DNA from: Bacillota bacterium
GTDB taxonomy: Bacteria > Bacillota > DTU030 > DUMP01
Length of the DNA stretch: 9,761 bases
Assembly: GCA_012735455.1 (NCBI GenBank)
Contig: JAAYHG010000177.1
Location: 1-9,761, forward strand
Direction of reading: 5' to 3'
Below the pieces are notes generated by a model that did no database searches, was not told where the DNA came from, and saw nothing but the letters and a program-made list of their open reading frames with translations. This document shows, one piece after another, positions 1 through 4,745 of this stretch (positions are counted from its first letter, which is position 1; each line of letters begins with the position of its first letter). The position numbers and the translations under genes are program-made.

Positions 1-1
1 G

Positions 2-619
2 GGGCACATTGCGGCGGGAAGGTTTGGTGCGCAAGGACCCGGTGCATCCGAGTTTCTAGCTGTACATATCTCCGGTGGTACCAGCGAGGTCCTTTCTGTT
101 ACGGACACTCAAGGCGGGTTCCATATCTCCGTACTGGCCCGTACCCTGGATCTCAATGCGGGACAGTTTGTAGACAGAATAGGGGTAGCCCTGGGGCTAC
201 CTTTTCCAGCTGGAGCAGCCTTGGAGAAGATGGCTCAGAGCATGACCACCCAAGAGATTTCCCTGCCGGCACCTGTAATAGGCAAGAACCTGAGCTTTTC
301 CGGGCCAACCAGTGCTGCACTACGGCTCATAGAGCAAGGAGCCGACCGAGTAGCCCTAGCTCGGGCGGTGTTTCGCTGCATCGCCAACGCACTAGAGAAA
401 GTGCTACGTCCTATAATCGATGAGAGTGGTATAAGGGATGTTCTTTTTGTTGGTGGTGTTGCTAGTAACAGATTTATTCGTACTCGTCTCGCTGAGCGGT
501 TGCAACATCCGGCGGTAAGTGCACGGCTTTTTTTTGCACCGCCAAGACTCAGTAGCGATAACGCTGTTGGCATAGCCCACCTCGTGCTCACGGCCCTAAA
601 GGGGGAGCAAAATGTATAG
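2..619 (+). CDS. TsaD/Kae1-like (peptidase M22 / O-sialoglycoprotein endopeptidase family) paralogue, 5' end cut off
   Basis: The open frame runs from base 2 to a TAG at 617-619, giving 205 visible residues; the N-terminal part lies outside the window. Visible family features, in order: a GHIAAG segment where TsaD has the second His of its metal-binding HxxxH, an ISGGTSEV nucleotide-binding loop, GQFVDRIGVALGLPFPAG (TsaD: the FDK..GLxYPGG region), SFSGPTSAA (TsaD: SFSGLKTA), FVGGVASN (GGVAAN) and PPRLSSDNAVGIA (DNAxMIA). TsaD makes the tRNA t6A37 modification with TsaB/TsaE. This copy has SGGTS where TsaD has SGGHT, and P where it has LK, so it is more likely a clostridial paralogue than TsaD itself. 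Its function is not established. Its stop overlaps the xseA start by 8 bases, so the two are probably translationally coupled. The internal ATG at 221 is not the true start, because homology continues upstream. Confidence 0.85.
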   Translation, partial: GHIAAGRFGAQGPGASEFLAVHISGGTSEVLSVTDTQGGFHISVLARTLDLNAGQFVDRIGVALGLPFPAGAALEKMAQSMTTQEISLPAPVIGKNLSFSGPTSAALRLIEQGADRVALARAVFRCIANALEKVLRPIIDESGIRDVLFVGGVASNRFIRTRLAERLQHPAVSARLFFAPPRLSSDNAVGIAHLVLTALKGEQNV

Positions 620-1844
620 TGCACGTCCTTTACCCGCCCTGATTTATAGCGTACCCGAGCTGACGAAGTTGGTGAAAGGACGGCTAGAGACAGATCCTCG
701 CCTGGCCGGGATTTGGGTTCGAGGGGAAATTGGTAGCTTTAACTACCACTCATCAGGCCATATATTCTTTACTTTGAAAGACGAGGGAAGCAGCCTGCGT
801 TGCGTAATGTTTCGCAGTTTCAGCACAAGGCTGCGCTTCCGTCCTGAATCTGGTCTAGGAGTTCTTGCTTTTGGCGATATCAGGGTTTATGAACAAAGCG
901 GCAGTTATCAGTTTTATGTACGCGAACTGCAGCCAGATGGGCTCGGGGCCCTGTTCCTAGCTTTAGAGCAAACACGGCAGAGGTTGACGCAGGAGGGACT
1001 CTTCAGCGCGGAGCGCAAACGCCCTCTGCCTCGCTTACCGCGACGGGTAGGGCTGATAACCTCTCCCGTAGGAGCGGCCCTGCAGGACATCATTGCTGTG
1101 TCCAAACGACGTCACCCCGGCATTGAGTTGGTCTTAGCTCCAGTTCAGGTGCAGGGTATTGATGCTCCGAGGCAAATTGTGGCGGCATTGCAACGTCTAA
1201 ACGACGAGGTCCATTTGGATGTCATCATCTTGGCGCGCGGCGGCGGTAGCAAAGAGGACCTATGGACCTTTAACGATGAACAGGTTGCCCGCGCTGTGGC
1301 TGCATCTAAAGTTCCTGTGGTAAGTGCTGTGGGCCACGAGGTTGACTATACGCTGGCGGATCTGGCTGCAGATGTCCGCGCTCCCACCCCTTCGGCAGCA
1401 GCAGAATTGGCTGTACCAGAACGGAGCCAGTTGCGGTACGAGCTCTCCACCTACGCTATGCGTTTGCGCGAAGGTGCCCGCCAGTACTTAGAACGTTCTC
1501 GCCAGCGTTTAGAACGCCAAATTCTGGCGCAACCTTGGCGTGATCCAGCTTCCCTTCTTTCCAGCCAAAAACTCGCCTTGACCTATATCAAAAATGTGTT
1601 TAGACACAGCACCATTCAGTACCTGGAGCGACGACAATCTAAAGTGGAAAACCTGAAAAGAACCTTGGCGGTGCTAGACCCTCTAGCCGTGCTATCACGG
1701 GGTTTTGCCCTAGTACAGGATGGGGAGACTTTGGCTCCTGTTACGAGAGCTGACCAGGCAAAGCCGGGTCAAATTTTGATCGTAAAATTTGCCGATAGTA
1801 GTCTTGCTGTGCGCGTGGAAACCCATGCGGAGGGGGAAGAATAG
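612..1844 (+). CDS. xseA: Exodeoxyribonuclease VII large subunit
   Basis: A 410-residue protein, slightly shorter than the usual 440-460. With XseB it degrades single-stranded DNA in both directions to acid-soluble oligonucleotides, in the cytoplasm, in repair and recombination. Residues about 10-105 are the N-terminal OB-fold (VRGEIGSFNYHSSGHIFFTLKD region). The catalytic core carries RRVGLITSPVGAALQDI (144-160), ARGGGSKEDLWTFNDE (208-223) and the signature GHEVDYTLADLAADVRAPTP (241-260). A helical, basic middle region (about 270-350) is expected to bind XseB, and LSRGFALVQ (361-369) is the conserved C-terminal motif. The ATG at 612 has a GGGGGAG binding site at 601-607. The stop TAG shares one base with the GTG of xseB. 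No key motif is missing. Confidence 0.97.
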   Translation: MYSARPLPALIYSVPELTKLVKGRLETDPRLAGIWVRGEIGSFNYHSSGHIFFTLKDEGSSLRCVMFRSFSTRLRFRPESGLGVLAFGDIRVYEQSGSYQFYVRELQPDGLGALFLALEQTRQRLTQEGLFSAERKRPLPRLPRRVGLITSPVGAALQDIIAVSKRRHPGIELVLAPVQVQGIDAPRQIVAALQRLNDEVHLDVIILARGGGSKEDLWTFNDEQVARAVAASKVPVVSAVGHEVDYTLADLAADVRAPTPSAAAELAVPERSQLRYELSTYAMRLREGARQYLERSRQRLERQILAQPWRDPASLLSSQKLALTYIKNVFRHSTIQYLERRQSKVENLKRTLAVLDPLAVLSRGFALVQDGETLAPVTRADQAKPGQILIVKFADSSLAVRVETHAEGEE

Positions 1845-2074
1845 TGGGGCGCAAGAGGAAAGAGCTTTCCTTTGAAGAAGCCATGGATCGGCTGGAAGAG
1901 CTCACCGCTGCTCTAGAAAAGGGAGACCTTACCCTAGAAGAAGCGCTCGTGTGTTTTAGGGAGGGTAACGATTTGCTGGCCCATTGCCAGGCACTTTTGG
2001 AAACCGCTGAAAAGAGCCTGAAGGTACTAGGATTAGAGGGAACGGTTTTTGCACCGAGTGAGGAGGAAATCTAA
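1844..2074 (+). CDS. xseB: Exodeoxyribonuclease VII small subunit
   Basis: A 76-residue, largely helical, acidic protein, normal in length for XseB. The pattern LSFEEAMDRLEELTAALEKGDL (8-29) followed by LTLEEALVCFREGNDLLAHCQALL is the family signature: two helices that pack on the helical tail of XseA, several XseB copies per large subunit. The start is GTG at 1844, overlapping the last base of the xseA stop, which gives tight coupling suited to the subunit stoichiometry. The preceding GGAGGGGGAAG stretch (1829-1839) inside the xseA end serves as binding site. The 3' end of the gene contains the AGGAGG that serves ispA. Confidence 0.95.
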   Translation: MGRKRKELSFEEAMDRLEELTAALEKGDLTLEEALVCFREGNDLLAHCQALLETAEKSLKVLGLEGTVFAPSEEEI

Positions 2075-2968
2075 TTGGATCTTCAAGCCTATCTTAAAGA
2101 GCGCTCGCAACTAGTGGATAAGGCCCTTGAGCAGTACATGCCGACTCTACCTGCTCCAGCTAAGGTGCTGGAAGAGGCCATGCGCTACAGTTTGTTTGCT
2201 GGCGGGAAAAGACTCCGGCCCATCCTGGCGCTGGCTGCAGCAGAGGCAGTGGGTGGGAGTGTTGAAGCTGCCCTTCCAGCAAGTTGTGCCTTGGAATACA
2301 TCCATACCTATTCACTTATTCACGACGACCTACCTGCCATGGTTGATGACGACTGGCGCCGTGGCAGGCCTACCAATCATAAGGCATACGGCGAGGCCCA
2401 GGCCATTTTAGCTGGTGACGCCTTATTAACTCAGGCTTTCGTTATTCTTACCGCCAGCAACTACCCGGCTACTGTCAATCCTGAGCAGATACGCCGAGCC
2501 ATTTATGAAATTGCAGTTGCAGCTGGTCCTGAAGGTATGGTTGGTGGCCAGAGCGCCGATATTAGGGAGCAGGGGAATGCTGCGGCTGGTCCCGAGGTTC
2601 TAACCTATATCCATACACACAAAACTGGTGCCCTGCTGCGTTCCGCTGTGCGCGTTGGAGCGATACTGGGAGGGGCAACCCGGGACCAATTGGCAAGTCT
2701 CACAAGTTATGGGGAAAAACTTGGCTTAGCCTTTCAGATTTCAGACGACATCCTCGACGCCACCGGCGATCCTATGCTTCTCGGAAAACCTGTGAAACAT
2801 GATGCCAAGAAACAAAAGTTAACCTATGTTACCCTTTGTGGGCTGGAGAAAGCTCGTCGAGAAGCAGCCAATTTAGCAAAGCAGGCTGAAGATTCCCTTC
2901 AGAGCTTTTCCGCGGCTGCCGATCCACTGCGTGCCCTTGCCCGTTTTACTGTAGAACGTGACCATTAA
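2075..2968 (+). CDS. ispA: Polyprenyl synthetase, farnesyl diphosphate synthase type (IspA)
   Basis: A 297-residue cytoplasmic all-alpha trans-prenyltransferase that condenses DMAPP/IPP to geranyl and farnesyl diphosphate. Visible motifs are GGKRLRPIL (43-51) for IPP binding, the first Asp-rich motif at 84-93 followed by RRGRPTNHK, the KTG at 183-185, FQISDDILD (220-228, second Asp-rich motif) and the K..K.TY segment (245-251). Tyr at position -5 before the first motif (YSLIHDD) favours C15 product length. Oddity: the first motif reads DDLPAMVDDD, where the family normally has DDLPAMDDDD or DDLPAMDNDD, so the third Asp of DDxxxxD is Val90 (codon GTT, 2342-2344). The TTG start directly follows the xseB stop, with AGGAGG at 2061-2066 and an 8-base spacer. 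It supplies the prenyl chain for undecaprenyl phosphate and quinones. Confidence 0.95.
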   Translation: MDLQAYLKERSQLVDKALEQYMPTLPAPAKVLEEAMRYSLFAGGKRLRPILALAAAEAVGGSVEAALPASCALEYIHTYSLIHDDLPAMVDDDWRRGRPTNHKAYGEAQAILAGDALLTQAFVILTASNYPATVNPEQIRRAIYEIAVAAGPEGMVGGQSADIREQGNAAAGPEVLTYIHTHKTGALLRSAVRVGAILGGATRDQLASLTSYGEKLGLAFQISDDILDATGDPMLLGKPVKHDAKKQKLTYVTLCGLEKARREAANLAKQAEDSLQSFSAAADPLRALARFTVERDH

Positions 2969-2971
2969 GTC

Positions 2972-2985
2972 GTACCGGGGGGTAC
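2972..2985 (+). promoter_or_regulatory. Small hairpin presenting the ribosome binding site of the PAP2-like gene
   Basis: GTACC (2972-2976) and GGTAC (2981-2985) are complementary and flank GGGG, so the only G-rich stretch before the ATG at 2989 forms the loop and one strand of a 5-bp hairpin. This is seen directly. Whether it limits translation of the downstream gene is inference. The stem is short and may be weak in vivo, especially in a thermophile. Confidence 0.35.
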
Positions 2986-2988
2986 CGT

Positions 2989-3426
2989 ATGTCCGGCCTT
3001 TGGCAAAACGAGATTCTACTTACGTCCCTACTTGCATGGGCTATAGCCCAAGGCCTTAAAGTGCCACTAACCCTGCTTACTAGTCACAAGTGGGACTTTA
3101 ACCGTTTGGTAAGCCCCGGTGGAATGCCTAGTTCTCACTCGGCTTTGGTTACTGCCTTGGCCACTTCCGTTGGGCGTGTGCGTGGTTTGGAGGCACCAGA
3201 GACGGCGATTGCTATTGTTTTGGCTTTAGTAGTTATGTATGACTCGGCGGGTGTGCGTCGAGCCGCAGGAGCTCAAGCCACAGTGCTTAATCAAATTGTT
3301 GACGAAGTGTTTCACGGCGGTAGATTCCGCGAAGAACGATTGCGTGAGCTTCTGGGGCATACACCGGTGGAGGTATTCGCCGGCGCTTTCCTTGGATTCA
3401 TCGTAGCGAGCTTTATACGCCTTTAG
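2989..3426 (+). CDS. Divergent PAP2 family membrane protein (YuiD/DUF212-like)
   Basis: A 145-residue, mostly hydrophobic protein of the usual family length. Signature segments are SPGGMPSSHSALV (42-54), MYDSAGVRRAAGAQATVLN (83-101) and ELLGHTPVEVFAGAFLG (120-136). These resemble the PSGH and SRxxxxxHxxxD motifs of type-2 phosphatidic acid phosphatases. Hydrophobic helices lie near 8-30, 47-62, 70-88 and 126-143, so it sits in the membrane. The family biochemistry is poorly defined; lipid or prenyl phosphate hydrolysis is a reasonable expectation, and its place between ispA and dxs makes a prenyl-phosphate substrate attractive, but this is inference. The ATG is preceded by GGGGGG (2977-2982) with a 6-base spacer. 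It starts 20 bases after ispA and is the last gene before the large non-coding RNA. Confidence 0.9.
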   Translation: MSGLWQNEILLTSLLAWAIAQGLKVPLTLLTSHKWDFNRLVSPGGMPSSHSALVTALATSVGRVRGLEAPETAIAIVLALVVMYDSAGVRRAAGAQATVLNQIVDEVFHGGRFREERLRELLGHTPVEVFAGAFLGFIVASFIRL

Positions 3427-3432
3427 ACTCCT

Positions 3433-3462
3433 TTGCCTCCGATTAGAGGCACATGGTACAAT
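3433..3462 (+). promoter_or_regulatory. Probable sigma-A promoter with extended -10, upstream of OLE RNA
   Basis: TTGCCT (3433-3438) as -35 (4 of 6 consensus positions), an 18-base spacer, then TG-G-TACAAT with TG at 3454-3455 and the -10 TACAAT at 3457-3462 (5 of 6). It would start transcription near 3469-3470, shortly before the structured RNA. It lies in the first bases after the PAP2-like stop codon. An inverted repeat TGCCTC/GAGGCA (3434-3439/3446-3451) overlaps the -35 and spacer and could be an operator or an RNA hairpin of the read-through transcript. No start-site data are available here, so the call rests on sequence match and position. Confidence 0.6.
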
Positions 3463-3469
3463 AAGTGTG

Positions 3470-4080
3470 ACCGTTATTCTTGAGAAACTTAAGTGACGAC
3501 AGGTGGTTGCAGTATTCTAGTCAGTACCTTTGTTTTCGAAGGCGGGCCTAAAAATCCGCTAAGGGCACAACGATGAAGTTCCTGGTGCTGGCTGTATACG
3601 CCCAGTGTGCGGCTGGTGCTGGGAGTTAAGGATTGTGGGCAACCACAATGGCATGTGGCACCTGACCCACTTTCCGCGGAGACCCAAGTGCGTGACCAAC
3701 CGTTACGGCTTGGGATAGAACCTGCATGCGGTGGCTGCTGTGTGCAGTGTAGCCTGCCTTGAGTGTGTGGGGTGGGATACAGGTAGCCCAACCTTTTGTC
3801 CAGGGGCCCAAGGACACCAGGTTGATGCTGTTGAAACCCCACGTGCAAAAGAGGCTAGAGGACAAAGCGTACTGTCGGGGAAAACCCCTAGACTGCCCAA
3901 TCTGATTGGATCAGGGCAAGGATTAAAGTGTGGACTCAGTGGTAATCTAGTCCTGTGTGCGGCGACGGCACGGAGCAATCGTAAAGGGAAACCGCCCGTT
4001 CGGTAACGAACTGGTGATTGTTGGGAAAACCTACTAGACCTTAAGCCACAACATTTACTTGTACCTGGTACCACCTGTCA
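3470..4080 (+). ncRNA. ole: OLE RNA (ornate, large, extremophilic non-coding RNA)
   Basis: About 610 bases without a credible protein gene, densely folded. The location is diagnostic: OLE is known in the ispA-dxs region of anaerobic and extremophilic firmicutes, directly upstream of the gene for its membrane partner OapA, as here. Visible helices: a long-range closing helix 3498-3507/4070-4079 (10 bp, perfect); 3632-3638/3643-3649 with GCAA loop; 3683-3688/3709-3714; an arm 3767-3773/3836-3842 containing 3789-3793/3820-3824 and a hairpin 3797-3801/3812-3816; 3861-3864/3873-3876; 3877-3880/3885-3888; 3894-3898/3914-3918; 3932-3936/3949-3953; 3974-3980/4016-4022 enclosing 3998-4002/4007-4011 with GUAA loop. 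In Bacillus halodurans OLE sits at the membrane with OapA, and its loss sensitises cells to cold, ethanol and Mg2+. Ends are inferred from the promoter and the closing helix; I did not match bases to a published sequence. Confidence 0.93.
3797..3816 (+). other. Hairpin with self-complementary GGGCCC loop inside OLE RNA
   Basis: TGTCC (3797-3801) pairs with GGACA (3812-3816); the 10-base loop between them contains GGGCCC at 3804-3809, which can pair with the same loop on a second molecule. It caps the arm closed by 3767-3773/3836-3842. Pairing is seen in the sequence; a kissing-loop role is inference. GGGCCC could instead pair elsewhere within the same RNA. Confidence 0.5.
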
Positions 4081-4155
4081 GCACATACCTGTTTATTCAT
4101 ATACCACATACAATGTAGTTTCGCATTAGCTCGGTCTAAACTGGAGTGTGATAAG

Positions 4156-4740
4156 TTGAAGGACTCTGATTCCAAGTTAGCTGTCTGGCGCAACGGTTTT
4201 CGAGTTGCCTTGCTGACCTTTGGGCTTTCTTTGGTCATAGGGAGTCTCTCTACCGTGGTGGTACGCGCCGTACCACTTTTTTTAGCGTTCATTGTTTTAT
4301 TGGCTATCATTGCCTTGGGAATCATTTTTGACATCATGGGGGTTGCTGTTACGGCAGCGCAAGAACCACCTCTTCACGCTATGTCCGCTAAACGCGTGCC
4401 TGGGGCCAAACAGGCAATTCGTCTAATCAGGCACGCTCCGGGTGTGAGCAATTTCTGCAATGATGTCATTGGCGATATCGCAGGTACCATCTCTGGAGCA
4501 ACAGGGGCTACTATTGTCTTTTATTTATCTAGGCAGTACCCCTTTCTACGCGAAGATCTGCTTTCGCTGGTTCTTATCGCAGTGGTTTCTGCATTGACTG
4601 TAGGCGGGAAAGCCATTGGTAAACACTATTCAATTAATGAAGCCACTCGAATTACCTTCCAAATGGGGAAGGTTTTTGCCTTTTTGGAAAGAATACATAG
4701 AACGGAACTACTCAAGGCAAGAAATAACAGCCGGAGGTAG
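4156..4740 (+). CDS. oapA: OLE-associated membrane protein OapA
   Basis: A 194-residue protein encoded directly after OLE RNA. The N-terminus is short and charged. Four hydrophobic segments lie at about 14-36, 39-67, 104-125 and 134-152; the middle loop (68-100) and C-terminal tail (170-194, ending in KARNNSRR) are basic, as expected for RNA contact on the cytoplasmic side. The motif NDVIGD at the start of the third helix gives D103-x-x-x-D107, matching the conserved Asp pair of OapA that is important for function. Known role: it binds OLE RNA and brings it to the membrane. The family has distant similarity to the DUF21 membrane domain of CorC/CNNM Mg2+ transporters, which suggests ion handling. 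The start is TTG with GGAG at 4143-4146. No terminator separates it from OLE, so RNA and protein probably share a transcript that is then processed. Confidence 0.92.
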   Translation: MKDSDSKLAVWRNGFRVALLTFGLSLVIGSLSTVVVRAVPLFLAFIVLLAIIALGIIFDIMGVAVTAAQEPPLHAMSAKRVPGAKQAIRLIRHAPGVSNFCNDVIGDIAGTISGATGATIVFYLSRQYPFLREDLLSLVLIAVVSALTVGGKAIGKHYSINEATRITFQMGKVFAFLERIHRTELLKARNNSRR

Positions 4741-4745
4741 GGCAT

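Noticed and set aside
3434..3451. Inverted repeat TGCCTC/GAGGCA after the PAP2-like gene as an intrinsic terminator
   Set aside because: It has only 6 bp and no following T-tract (the next bases are CATGGTACAATAAG); kept as a possible operator or hairpin instead.
3489..4074. Several overlapping open frames of 79-123 codons on the minus strand, and one of 91 codons on the plus strand, in the region between the PAP2-like gene and oapA
   Set aside because: They have no ribosome binding sites, no recognisable motifs and odd composition (Cys/His/Pro-rich). They overlap each other in different frames, and the stretch is explained by the OLE RNA fold.
4086..4114. TACAAT at 4109-4114 as a promoter for oapA
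   Set aside because: No acceptable -35 at 16-18 bases upstream (TACCTG or similar) and no extended -10.
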